64,000 bases of DNA from assembly GCA_003313425.1 (NCBI GenBank), contig NHZP01000005.1, positions 1,426,001-1,490,000 of the forward strand, in the 5' to 3' direction. Positions 46,312 through 56,747 of this stretch are shown here, in pieces (the stretch's first letter is position 1; each line of letters opens with the position of its first letter). Under the pieces are notes generated by a model, which saw only the letters and a program-made list of their open reading frames with translations, did no database searches and had not been told where the DNA came from. Position numbers and translations under genes: made by a program. This DNA is from Pseudopyrenochaeta lycopersici (lineage: Eukaryota > Ascomycota > Dothideomycetes > Pleosporales > Pseudopyrenochaetaceae).

Positions 46312-47503
46312 ATGCCCACCAAAGCAGCTACTCCGTCCTCCCCACCGTCTCGCGCCTCGCCCTCGCAACAGACTCCGCCTACGCAACGAAACACGCCTAA
46401 CCGCTCCTCCTCGTATTTCACATATCCCGTCTCCTACGCCGTGTCTGGTATTTTGCGACGACTCAACACGGACTCGAGTCCCAAATCAGACACAAGATCA
46501 AGATCCGAGAGCAACGGCAGCAGCGCAAACAACATACAGGCACAATTCCAATCCACTGCCTCTTCTCTGTCACAATCCTTCGCCAGCCTGGTCTCCTCCA
46601 CAACCTCAGACATGAACTCTGTCTTCCAGCCGCCAAATCGAAATGCCTCACCCTTCCAACCGCCGCCGCTCACGCCACTGTCCTTGCGTGGCTACAGGAG
46701 TGGAATGCGGGAGAAGGGCAAGCTACTAAGCAAGGCGCTAGCAGAAGAGATCAGGTTGTTGGTGCCGCCGCGGTTACAATTGGTAGATGAATGGTCGCTT
46801 GCATATAGTCTGGAGCAGAATGGCGTCAGCTTGGCCACATTATACAAGCAGTCTGATGACTACAGAGGGAAGCGGGGTGGCTTTGTACTGGTGGTGAGAG
46901 ACGGTAGCGGAGGTGTAAGTCGGCCATGCCCCCATGCCGCCTTTTTGGAGATACTGATGTCCAGAAAAAGGTTTTCGGTGCATACCTCTCGGACGCACCA
47001 CACCCATCCGCACACTTCTACGGCAACGGCGAATGCTTTCTGTGGCGAGCCCACGTCCTCTCCTCCATACCTGATCTCGCGAACCTGCCTCCGCCACCTT
47101 CTGCAGATACCACACATGCTGTTCGCATGACCACAATAGCGAAACCGAAGTCGAAACCAGAGTCTCTGTTAGCAGCTGAAAATGGCCAAGCAAGCAAGAG
47201 TGGAACGAGCACACCAGAGAGGATACGATTCAAGGCTTTTCCATATAGCGGGGTCAATGATTACATGATTTTCTGCGAGCAGAGCTACTTGAGTATTGGT
47301 GGGGGGTAAGCTGGCCACAACCCAACGCATTGACGTTTCCAGGCTAATAGTGGAACAGAGACGGTCATTATGGCCTTTGGCTAGACGACAGCCTCGAGAA
47401 CGGTGTTTCAGATACCTGTCCAACATTCGGCAACGAGCCTTTGAGTGATGACGGCAAGAAATTCGACGTCATGGGCGTGGAACTCTGGTACATTGGCTCA
47501 TGA
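46312..47503 (+). CDS. TLDc-domain protein, OXR1-like (oxidation resistance)
   Basis: Exons 46312-46914, 46965-47305 and 47359-47503 (introns 50 and 53 nt) give 362 residues. Residues 1-110 are disordered and Ser/Pro-rich. The TLDc domain (~120-362) includes SLRGYRSGMREKGKLLSKAL, LQLVDEWSLAYSLEQNGVSL, VLVVRDGSGG, VFGAYLSDAPH, FYGNGECFLW, NDYMIFCEQSYLSIGGG, HYGLWLDDSLENG and the terminal FDVMGVELWYIG, all family hallmarks. The acceptor of intron 1 could be CAG at 46962-46964 or AAG at 46968-46970; the second would drop two Lys before VFGAY. TLDc proteins of the OXR1 group protect against oxidative damage and bind V-ATPase. The same role here is inference by family. Confidence 0.92.
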
Positions 47504-48066
47504 GCAGGACGCTAATCTCCCCATTGTTTTGGTGCTCGTATGATATTTTTTTCTCCCCTCCGCGACAGCATTGGTATATGGCGTTTTAAGGAGTCTCGGC
47601 GATCGTATTGACATCGCGATGTGTTTTTGATCAAACCAAAAAGGACTTTGCAGGCTGGTGTTCAGGAACACAAGGGCCGGGTGCAGGTGAAATGGGATGG
47701 TCTCTCGCCCCGCAAGAATGATGAGCGCGCTCAAATATACCCAAATGATCTAGTTTTGCTACTCTTACCTTTGATTCTCGGTCCTTTATAACTCGCGTTC
47801 AAATTTCGGTCTATCAGTATCATTCTTGACACATCAATTCCTTCGTTTATTTTGACTTTCCGTCTGTAAAAGTTAGTCACAATGATCTAGCATTAAGGTT
47901 TCTCAAAACTGATTCTCTTGCCCTTTAATTCTCATGCGCCCCAAACTGGTCAAGGGCAAATAACTTCACCCTCACTTCACTGTGCCAATACTCGTTTCTT
48001 TCAAGTACTATATCCTCTTTATTCCACACTCTCCATCTTCGTTTCTTCAACAACTCACTGAACAAG
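47504..48066. other. Intergenic region
   Basis: 3' flank of the TLDc gene and promoter of the RING gene. Pyrimidine-rich near 47990-48050. No gene seen. Confidence 0.45.
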
Positions 48067-49155
48067 ATGGTGGTCTCTAGAACGCGAGGAGCAGTGAAAA
48101 AGCTGGGTCCAATCAGGTACTTCCCAAGCCACATAAAACCAAGTGGATATATACTGAACCAAAACAGCACCGATAGCAAAGTTGTTCGATTCAAGGTCTC
48201 GGACCTCGACCGCCACTTCACTGTCCATGAAGGTATGCGATCGCTAAATCACATAAGGCATATAATAACTTTCCCTGGCCCCTTTCTAGACTTGATATGC
48301 CGCACATCGATATTTTTTAAAGATCGCCTGCAGAAGCACCGCAAGCCCGTCTCCAGTGCTGATGAGTGTTGTGTCTGCACCGACCCTCTCAATCCCGCAA
48401 CAAGAGACATTACCTTCTGCATCAAATGCGGGCAGAATATCCACAAGAGCTGCATCACACAGTGGGAACAATTATCTAGAAGTGGGAAGCAAAGAGTTAG
48501 TGTTTTGACATGCCCGATGTGCCGCGCGCCATGGAAGCATAAGCTGATTTCCAGAACTTTGAGTGTCGATGAGAGGCTAGATGCAAGTGCTGTGCAAATG
48601 TACCTCGATTGGCTATACTCTGGCTCCCTGCACATTGGCGACGGCATCTCACGTCAGACGGATGTCTTCCTTATTGCATTACTCAAAGGATGGGAGGTTG
48701 CTAGTACCATTGTCGATGAAACGTTTAAAAATGAACTGATCAGGGCTTTTTTTAGGGTGTCAAGGCCATCATTTGGGATTGATGCCATTCATTGGGCGTT
48801 TGTAGAGCGGAATGGCAATGATGAGATTCGTAAGTTCGCCATCGAAACCTTCAGGGTGGGCATGGAACCTGAATGGTTCAGAGAAGAAGCAGAAGTGTGG
48901 CCGAATGCATTTGTGAGAGAATTGGCTATGAATGTGCTAGAGGGAATCCAAGGCAGAAGGAGTTGGAAAGAATTACAGACAGCATGGCTGAAGGATGCAG
49001 AAGACGAGCAAGACGATGAAGGTGAGGAAGACGATGAAGACGATGAAGACGATGAAGACGATAACGAAGATTACGAAGGAGAAAACGAAGACGACGACTA
49101 CGACGACGAAGACGAAGAACAAGACGAAGGAGAAGGAGAAGAGTCATTCTACTAA
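48067..49155 (+). CDS. RING-finger protein with BTB-like flanks and acidic tail
   Basis: Starts at MVVSRTRGAV. An intron at 48233-48289 (GTATGC...TTTCTAG, 57 nt) restores the sequence HEDLICRTSIFFKDRLQ. Spliced length is 343 residues; without splicing it is 362, as the intron has no stop and is a multiple of three. The RING-type zinc site is C82-x2-C85, C99-x2-C102, H107-x2-C110 and C130-P-M-C133. Before it, FTVHEDLICRTSIFFKDRL resembles the start of a fungal BTB fold. After it, QMYLDWLYSGSLHI resembles its continuation, as if the RING sits inside a BTB-like domain. Residues ~290-343 are almost pure Asp/Glu. An E3 ubiquitin-ligase role is inferred; substrate unknown. Confidence 0.82.
   Translation: MVVSRTRGAVKKLGPIRYFPSHIKPSGYILNQNSTDSKVVRFKVSDLDRHFTVHEGMRSLNHIRHIITFPGPFLDLICRTSIFFKDRLQKHRKPVSSADECCVCTDPLNPATRDITFCIKCGQNIHKSCITQWEQLSRSGKQRVSVLTCPMCRAPWKHKLISRTLSVDERLDASAVQMYLDWLYSGSLHIGDGISRQTDVFLIALLKGWEVASTIVDETFKNELIRAFFRVSRPSFGIDAIHWAFVERNGNDEIRKFAIETFRVGMEPEWFREEAEVWPNAFVRELAMNVLEGIQGRRSWKELQTAWLKDAEDEQDDEGEEDDEDDEDDEDDNEDYEGENEDDDYDDEDEEQDEGEGEESFY
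49002..49140 (+). repeat. GAC/GAT/GAA codon repeat encoding the acidic tail
   Basis: Imperfect trinucleotide tract with a 9-bp unit GACGATGAA repeated several times (49012-49065). It encodes the Asp/Glu tail of the RING protein and is prone to length change. Confidence 0.8.
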
Positions 49156-50253
49156 AGATGATCGATCTCAGCACTACTTCTTTACTTAGGAAAATCTACG
49201 ATTTGGTTCTAGAAGGAATCTTAAATGACAAGGATGTGCTCAAAAAGCTTACTGTACTCTGACGATACCTTTCAGGGCCAGGAGGCCTATTGAACAGGTA
49301 GAGGGGCTCGATAGAGTGTCATAATTAGGACATAAATTTGGCTTTACGGTAGCTTTTCCCTACGGCGACGACTACGGGAAATAGCAAATGTCCCCTGAAG
49401 TCCTTTTGGATTTTATACATGGCGTTTTGAACTAATACACATCGAGAGAACCTTCCTTGTCTATGATAGTCCGCTTCCTTAAAGTGGAAGAGCATTTGCG
49501 AACAATAACGTAAACTTAATAGACAAGTCCTTTGCTAACGTTGCCATAGTTGTGTCCAAATTTGCAGAATAATCGGGCAGCTATTGTGGATAAATGGTTT
49601 ATCCGCCATGTGGATGCGAATATAGCAACCCTAAAAATCCCACGTCACTTTTCCAGTTGTTGTAATCCCTTGATTGTAGTCTGATTTCGTGTTCTGCATG
49701 AGGCTCCTGTTCTCTCGAACTCCACGTGCCAACCGAGGCTCCAACACACGCTCAGTCGCAAGCAAACATCACAAAGGGCATAGTTTCTCCAATTACACTG
49801 CACGACGAAAAGATAACAAAGGATGAAAAGGTGACACGAAACCAGCCTGGGCATCTCGCATGCAAGACTAACTTTGGCCTAGTGAGCGGTCTGAAGAATA
49901 GACCGAATACCCGACTATACTCTAACCAAACACAGCAATGTAGACTTCATCATCTCCCAACGGAGTCACCCCACCGCTCCGCCTCCACGAATCAAACTCG
50001 GAACACTAGCTGACAAAATGCTCGAAGAGGATAGATTGCATGTTCGTTCGCGTGAGACTGGCGCGTTGTTGCAAGACCCACCAACCAGGCATCCACGTTT
50101 TCGCTAACGAGGTGTTACTACATGCGGGAAGCTCCGTTTGATAACACAGGTGGTACATATATGATTATGGTGCATGTCTAGCTTTGCTCCGGTCTCAAAC
50201 TTTTTTCAATTTTCCAATTTTCTCTCTGTTTTTTTTGAAGGAAGCTGTTCAAG
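49156..50253. promoter_or_regulatory. Long upstream region of the desaturase gene
   Basis: 1.1 kb without a supportable gene (a 95-codon frame at 49726-50013 has no domain). A strong pyrimidine tract with runs of T at ~50198-50240 sits just before the OLE1 start, as in many highly expressed fungal genes. A long regulatory region fits a desaturase controlled by lipid state, but no binding site is identified. Confidence 0.45.
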
Positions 50254-51680
50254 ATGGCTGTCTCAAAACCTCTTGACTCTGCTGCCCCGGCTCTCCCAGC
50301 CAAAGAACTTCACATTGCACACCAACCCATCACACTGAAAAACTGGCCTCGAAAAATTAATTGGCTAAACACAACCCTTGTCATCCTCATTCCCCTCTAC
50401 GGACTCCATCTCACCCGCTCAACCCCGCTGACCCGCCCAACCCTAATATGGTCTATCGTCTACTACTTCATGACTGCCTTTGGCATCACTGGGGGCTACC
50501 ACCGCCTGTGGTCTCATAGATGCTACTCCGCACGCTTGCCTTTGCGCCTTTTCCTTGCATTCACTGGTGCGGGTGCGATACAAGGGAGTATACGCTGGTG
50601 GAGCGCAAATCATCGCGCACACCATCGGTGGACAGACACAACTAAAGATCCATACAATGCATTGAAGGGATTCATGTTCAGTCACTTGGGCTGGATGGTG
50701 TTGAATAATGACCCCAAAGTCAAAGGACGAACCGACATTTCGGACCTCGACAGCGATCCAATTGTTGTATGGCAGCACAAGAACTACGGCAAGTGCTTGT
50801 TGTTCGCCGCCTGGGGATTTCCTATGCTCGTCGCTGGCTTGGGCTGGGGGGACTGGTGGGGCGGTCTCGTGTATGCAGGAATTGTACGGGCTTGCTTTGT
50901 GCAACAAGCTACATTTTGCGTGAACTCTTTGGCTCATTGGATTGGCGAGCAGCCGTTTGATGACAGGCGGACTCCAAGGGATCATATGTTAACGGCCCTT
51001 GTCACCATGGGCGAGGGCTATCATAACTTCCATCATGAGTTTCCCAGCGATTACCGTGAGTTTTTCTGATACTCGTTGAAGCGAGGAGTCCAAACTGACA
51101 GACTGTAGGCAACGCAATCATTTGGTACCAATACGACCCTACGAAGTGGCTCATCTGGCTCTTTTCCACCATCCCAGTCTTCCCTCAAACGTATAACTTA
51201 AAGACCTTCCGCTCCAACGAAATCGAAAAAGGCCGTCTGCAACAACAGCAAAAAGCCCTTGACAAGAAGCGCTCTGAACTAGATTGGGGCATTCCGCTAT
51301 CGCAGCTACCTGTCGTATCCTGGGATGACTTCAGAGAACGCTGCACCGATGGTGGAGCTGCACTTGTCGCTATCGCAGGTGTGATCCATGACGTCTCTTC
51401 GTTTGTGGCTGAACATCCTGGTGGTAAATCGCTGATCAAATCTGCCATTGGGAAGGACGCGACAGCTCTCTTCAACGGCGGCGTGTACGAGCACTCCAAT
51501 GCTGCTCATAATCTTCTGTCAACAATGCGTGTGGGTATTCTGAGAGGTGGACAGGAAGTTGAGATTTGGAAGAATGAAGCAGTAAGCAAGGCTGCGAAGG
51601 ATGGGAAGGAGTATGCTGGGATGTTCGGGGAGCAGGTCACGAGAGTGCAGAAGCCAGTTCAGGCGGCTGAAGCTGCTTGA
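50254..51680 (+). CDS. OLE1: Stearoyl-CoA Δ9 desaturase with cytochrome b5 domain
   Basis: Exons 50254-51055 and 51109-51680 (53-nt intron, GTGAGT...CTGTAG) give 457 residues. Membrane helices lie near 38-55 and 64-82 and again near 178-215. The three di-iron His boxes are present: HRLWSH (83-88), HRAHH (120-124) and [11 protein letters not shown] (His257, 260, 261). NSLAHWIG, also conserved, is present. The C-terminal cytochrome b5 domain (~335-430) has the haem-binding HPGG (His370). It introduces the Δ9 double bond into palmitoyl- and stearoyl-CoA at the ER using O2 and electrons from the fused b5. Lysine/Glu-rich linker at ~303-325. Normally essential unless oleate is supplied, so a core gene. 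Confidence 0.96.
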
Positions 51681-51911
51681 GACAGCTGCATGAGATGATC
51701 TGTGCTTACAAAATAATTAGAGAAGCAATATAATAAATAGATCTACTTCACCCTTCAAGAATTCTGATGAGAGCCAGATGCTTCATCACCTTTGACGCTT
51801 CATAAACCGACTTCCAGCAGCCCCCGAGCAAGATCCAAAAAAATCCCAAGTCCGACCCTCAGAATCTGGATTCATTCCCATATCAATGTGACTAAGTACG
51901 AGACACATTCA

Positions 51912-52781
51912 TCAACCTGCAGTCTTCACCCGCTTCCCCGTCACTTTATCCCCAGCCGCAGCTCCAGTACGAGACCTCTTCATCCCACCCCCAGTCTTCG
52001 CATTCACACTCTCCTCCTCCTTAATTTCAAAATCCATAATCTCCCGCATAACTTCTTCATCACCACCAGCCTCATTGACGTCGACACCGCTCTCCTTACC
52101 CATGAGTATATTGATTAGCCACTCCTTCTCCTGTACGCCCTTCTTCTCACCGCCCAGAACCCTTTTCCTAAGCTCCCCAACATCCATATTATTGAGCCGC
52201 CATTTGACGCGAACCTCAGCAATGGGAGAGAGGTTGGGAGCGCTGGCCGGGCGTGCTTCTTCGATACCGCGGATGTATTGTGAGGGTGGCATGAATGTGT
52301 AGTTCGTAGTGAGGTTGCAGATAAGCATGATCAAGCCACGCAGACAATTGAATGCTCCACGGCGTCCTGCTTCATTCTTGATATTTGCGCGCTGGAAGGG
52401 GGTATGGAATGCTTGACCTTGCCTTGCGAAATTTCTGGCGCTCTGGTATACGAGGCATTCTACAAAGTCGCTGGGTTTCCACTTCTTTCTTTCGATGAGC
52501 GTAGGCCTGTCGTGCTTGCTTGTCGCCATGCAGTCCATCATGTTGTATATTGTGCTGACGAGGGCGTCCATGGCGGACCTCTCCTTGGGCGCAATGATAG
52601 GAACGGCGATACCAGGTTGAAGTGGTAGTAGATCGCGGAACTTGACCCACGGTTCGAGGAACGAAGGTGAGAGGATGAATCCTAGAAGGTCCTGTCGATC
52701 TTTGAGGCTTAATTTAGAGGTTACACCATCCCACTTGTAGGGGAAGTCCGTAATGTTGGCAGCTTTAGCTCTGGTAGTCAT
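51912..52781 (-). CDS. Conserved-type fungal protein of unknown function
   Basis: An intronless 289-residue protein starting MTTRAKAANITDFPYKWDG. Mostly helical, with an Asp/Glu-rich segment and a C-terminus full of basic clusters (GGGMKRSRTG and VTGKRVKTAG) that look like a bipartite nuclear localisation signal. Other stretches: SLKDRQDLLGFILSPSFLEP and GAFNCLRGLIMLICNL. No domain that I recognise. A nuclear protein is the most I infer. Convergent with OLE1; 3' ends 231 bp apart. Confidence 0.75.
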   Translation of the reverse strand: MTTRAKAANITDFPYKWDGVTSKLSLKDRQDLLGFILSPSFLEPWVKFRDLLPLQPGIAVPIIAPKERSAMDALVSTIYNMMDCMATSKHDRPTLIERKKWKPSDFVECLVYQSARNFARQGQAFHTPFQRANIKNEAGRRGAFNCLRGLIMLICNLTTNYTFMPPSQYIRGIEEARPASAPNLSPIAEVRVKWRLNNMDVGELRKRVLGGEKKGVQEKEWLINILMGKESGVDVNEAGGDEEVMREIMDFEIKEEESVNAKTGGGMKRSRTGAAAGDKVTGKRVKTAG

Positions 52782-53292
52782 TGTCGCTGTGGTGGAGCGT
52801 CAACGAAGGATAGACCGTGGTAAAGCGTTGTAAAGTGCGCGCATACAGTTCAAGCGGTCTCACGCTCGAGGTAAAGTAGAAGTAGTCTGTCCAAGAGGAT
52901 GAATCGTAGAGAATATCTAGAAGTACGAATCTTGCACTCGCGAGCTGGAGTAATAGTAAAAGGCGTCCGTCTGAAAGGACAAACTGTATTTGTCCCTGAT
53001 ATTGTACGAGACTAGATGAGGCAAGGTAAGTGATGACTTGCCTTGTTATGACCGGTAAAGTAATGAGCAGCTGAGACTAGCTTGTATGGATTCAACGAAA
53101 GCTCAAGATCGACTCGTGCCGCTCCACTGTACTTCCCAAGCAAGTGAAAAAATAGATGCGACACAATGTTGTTCACAGAGTAAATACAACCCCCCAAATG
53201 TGTTCAATTCCATGCGGTCGAATTGGATACACCGTAACGCCGCTCGCTATGCAGTTTTCATGTTCGTCAATAGTCACTGTCGATGTCTCCAT
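52782..53292. other. Intergenic region
   Basis: Promoter of the gene at 51912-52781 and 3' flank of the ELYS gene. Overlapping small frames here have no support. Confidence 0.45.
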
Positions 53293-54331
53293 TCAAATGA
53301 CAAAGCCATCTCCATCCTTCCTAGGTCCCAATCCCTTTCTCACACCATCCTTGAGCATCTCCCAGGTGACACCATCGACTCTACGTCCACGCGTCCCTGT
53401 CTCTCCCGCCACAGCCGTCAACCTTCCTGTGGCGATCCTTCGCATCATGACTGTATCTTGCGCGCCCTGGAACACCCTACCCCTACCCTCCGTCAAGAAT
53501 TTCTCGATGAATTCTTCCTCGTCCTCGGTAAATGGCAAACCCACGAGCTCCACCGCTTTGTCTGCGCGTGAGTACGTTTTATCATCTGTATCGCTCGACC
53601 AAGCATTCTTCTCCAACGTCTGCTCGATCAAGATTTCGAGAAGCGGCTTCTGCTCATGCTCCGGTCGTCCGTGAATCCAGGAGTACATCTCCGTGACGTT
53701 GCGGCTGGCAAGATACTTGGCGAACTCATTCCTAACCTTTGGCTCCTCGAGAGGTGGCTTTACGCAGTTGTAGTAGGCAAGCGGGAGTATATCATCCTGC
53801 GAGTTTCCTTGTCCGCCTCCCTTAAGCAGTGTGAGAAGAATCTCGTCTGGAAAGGTAGGGATGATGCTTGGATGGGTAAGGTTTCCGACTGCGATTGCGA
53901 AGTCCAGATGGTCCAAGGCCCATAGTCCTTCTATAAATGTCCAGAACCGCTTCTCGAGGTGTACGTCACGCGCAAAGGCCGTAGAAATCTCAGTAGTGTC
54001 ATGATGTATTTGCGACAAGTCCTTGAGGAGGTAGAAGATCATGCAGTGCTTGTTGTGGAGCGTCGTCTCGGAGGAAATGATGCGCTGGTGGAGATCGTAG
54101 AGCTGTTGCGGGGTCCTTGGTGGATACATCTTTCTCCCTGAAAGATTTTGATTAGCTAGGCATACTCTTGTTGTCCCCTTGCAACGTACCTTTGATCTTG
54201 AGAAGGTCTAGAAGTCGCTCGAAGAAAGTGCGACCGCCGAGCGCATGCTGATACTCTTGGATCTGTTGCACAATGCCGTCGGTATAGGTCAGGCCCTGAA
54301 AAACAGCCTCAAAATCTTCTACGTCGAGCAT
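53293..54331 (-). CDS. ELYS-domain nuclear pore assembly protein
   Basis: Exons 54190-54331 and 53293-54137 (52-nt intron, GTACGT...TTTCAG, branch GCTAAT) give 328 residues. I start at MLDVEDFEAVFQGL rather than an ATG 126 nt upstream (54457), because family members begin with this segment. The ELYS-like domain follows: RTFFERLLDLLKIKGRKMYP, LYDLHQRIISSETTLHNKHC, MIFYLLKDLSQIH, LEKRFWTFIEGLWALDHLDF, LTHPSIIPTFPDEILLTLLK and LAYYNCVKPPL. The C-terminal ~60 residues are basic and Gly-rich. Fungal ELYS-domain proteins belong to the Nup107/120 outer-ring complex or its assembly. Role by family. Confidence 0.88.
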
Positions 54332-54829
54332 TGCGACTGCGATTGGAGAGAAGCTGGTCCGATTGAGGTGGGCGGGGGCGCGTAAGATTGTGAGAGACGT
54401 GTTTCGGTGTGGAGAGCTTTGTCGCGTTGTCATGTGCAGCTTCTGCGCAATGGCCATTATGTGCCGCGGGCACTTCTCATTGAGCGGTTAATTCAACTGC
54501 AGTTGGAATTATGGAATATGGCTAGATAAATTGAGTGGTTTTCTAATTATGCTATCCTGCTGTTATACATGCGCCTGCCGTTAAAGTACGCGCTGGTATC
54601 ATTACATGACTTTTCTAATATTGAAGCAAAGAGCCAACCGCTTACTGAACGCTTGCAACGCCGTGCCATGCAGATCTGAGTGTAATCGCCTTTTTACTCC
54701 TGAGAAACCGTCTAAGATCATGAAAATCCAAAAGTATGTAAAGTACGGCTGTGAAATTCCAGTCGTTTGCTGCTTATGATACGATGCACCGCTGGGGTGA
54801 CTGACAGTTCGTTGAACCTCTCGTGTGGT
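54332..54829. other. Intergenic region
   Basis: Promoter of the ELYS gene and 3' flank of the mitochondrial carrier gene. It includes an upstream in-frame ATG at 54457. No separate gene. Confidence 0.45.
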
Positions 54830-56231
54830 TCAAGCTCGCTCTCGTTCTCGTCGTTCGTTCATGTCAAGAGCCATCTTCTTGCTGAATTCGTAACAGCTGA
54901 TCATGATCGCACATGCAGGCGCAATCTTGAGGCAACGGGCCGCCCAACCTTTGAACAGCCCTGGAAAGCCTTGTTCACGGTATATGTGCATCAAGAAGCG
55001 CGGCATGGCTTGATCTTCCGGTCGTGTCGATTGGGCGGCGTTCTTGGCGGCATCGCTCATATGTCGTACAACTTGCTGCCGCGTCTTTCCAACATCAAAC
55101 GGGGTTGTGACGAAAGCGGCGACTGCTCCTGATGTGGCACCAGCAATGAAGCTGTCCACAAGTGTCTCTCTATGATTCTCTTGACTTCTTGAACGGCTTC
55201 GTCGCCGTATTCTTTCTTCGCCACGACCCAGGCGGAATTCGCTTCCGTCATTTCGTGCCTCTGCTCTCCCGCGTTGATCTGTCAACTGATTTCGTGTAGC
55301 TTCGTAGCCCCACCAGTATATGGCGGAAAAGGGCACATCTCGCCAGAGAGTCAGGGTTAGGCCTCTCCACAAACTGAATACTCCCTGTGATGCTACCATC
55401 TCGCGCACGCCGTCCATGGTTTCGCGGAAATGCCCAGCCGCGGTGGCTGTATGATTTGCTGCCTGCATTCTCGTTCGAAACATCTCGATAGGGCTGACGG
55501 CGATTGCGGCAAGTACTCGTGCCGTCGCACCGGCCACAAGTGGTATATATGCGTCTGAGATATTCTTTCGTAGTGGGGATGTTGGTGCAGTCCTTAACCA
55601 GTCATATCCTGCAAAGTAGATGACATTTGCTGGGGCGGCCATGACCAGAGTCGGTGATAGTCCTCTCCATAAAGTCCTTGGTCCCTCGTTCTGTGCGATT
55701 TTTCGTAAGCCGTCCCATGTGCTGTTGATTGTTCTTCGCTCCACCTCTTCCACTGCACATCCAATATCTGCAGGGTTGATAGGCGCCATGGTCGGTCCTG
55801 CTACACAGAATGGTGCCTTGTTGTTCATCCAAAAGACTTCTCTACAGCAAGCCGATATGCCCATGTTTGGTGGTAGGTCGCGAAATTGCGTCAACGTTGC
55901 GCCACTAAACCCGCGAGGATGTGACGACGAGGTGCTTGGAGTCGTCTCTTGTGATTGCAGGCGTACGCGGACGACATCGAGGGGAGTCACTTTGCAAGTC
56001 AGTATGTGAAGCTGTTGTGACGCAGACGGTCCGCGGAGGGGCGAAATGGTGAATACAGCAGGAATTGGGGCGGTATTATCGCACAGCTGCAATGATAGCG
56101 CAGTCAAACATACCTAAGAGAGATGTAAGGACGCTGCCAGATACGGCGGACAGCATCTTCTGTGTGAGCGACACCTCGCCCATTCCCGCCGCCGCGGCCG
56201 CATCCTCGGCTCTATGGGTGGCTGCTGCCAT
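54830..56231 (-). CDS. MTM1: Mitochondrial carrier, MTM1/SLC25A39-40 type
   Basis: Exons 56114-56231 and 54830-55989 (124-nt intron, GTATGT...GCAAAG) give 425 residues. Splicing joins KMLSAVSGSVLTSLL to VTPLDVVRVRLQSQ, completing the first carrier repeat; reading through the intron would give a false N-terminus. The three signature motifs are TPLDVVRVR, SPIEMFRTR and TPFDVGKTR. Between repeats 1 and 2 a long matrix loop (~60-115) contains the paired cysteines ISACCREVFW seen in this subgroup. Other features: WRGLSPTLVMAAPANVIYF, WWGYEATRN and a Ser/Arg-rich insert RIRRRSRSRSQ. Family members import glutathione into mitochondria and affect manganese/iron handling. Divergent from the F-box gene. 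Confidence 0.93.
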
Positions 56232-56747
56232 GGCCTGTTGGAATGCAATTGTATTGCAAAGCCGTGTTATCTCGATCCGATACGAGGCGTATCGTCAAAG
56301 TCCCAGAAGCGGCAAAGGACAAATGTGCGCATCGTCTGTGTCGTAGCGGTGAAAGTAACTGCGAAGGCGAGGAGCGGTATTGTAAGGACGGCGGCTCTAG
56401 GCCGGGCGGTGAGGTACAAAAAATCCACCCCGTCATCGCACCGTCGGAGCCAATCGGCCGCGCTTTTCCGCCGGGCGTCGAAAAGGGCGGACCGCGCCTT
56501 ATCAGATCGACACGCCGGCCAGCCGTTACCAAAGACGGTCGCTCGTCATCGATGTGACTCCAGACACTGCATGCACACCTGAGCCACTACGAAGACCGAG
56601 CCACTTGTTTGAGTCACACACTTGTAGATATGTATTCTTACTAGCCCCTTGACATCGCTTTTGTACTATAGCCCGTTTGCTCTTGACAGCCTGCGACATC
56701 GGATTTACCGCCACCGCTTATATCCGCTACATCAAGTAAAGTACACC
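56232..56747. promoter_or_regulatory. Divergent promoter region, MTM1 and F-box gene
   Basis: 516 bp between two opposing starts. GC-rich, with CpG-dense words near 56380-56480. Small frames here overlap on both strands and have no domain. Confidence 0.5.

Noticed and set aside
48926..49174. Arg/Leu-rich minus-strand frame
   Set aside because: It is the antisense of the GAC/GAT/GAA repeat of the RING gene tail.
54830..56107. MTM1-type carrier starting at 56107 as one uninterrupted frame
   Set aside because: Its first 39 residues come from an intron (55990-56113) and lack the first half of carrier repeat 1. The spliced model restores the helix before PLDVVR.
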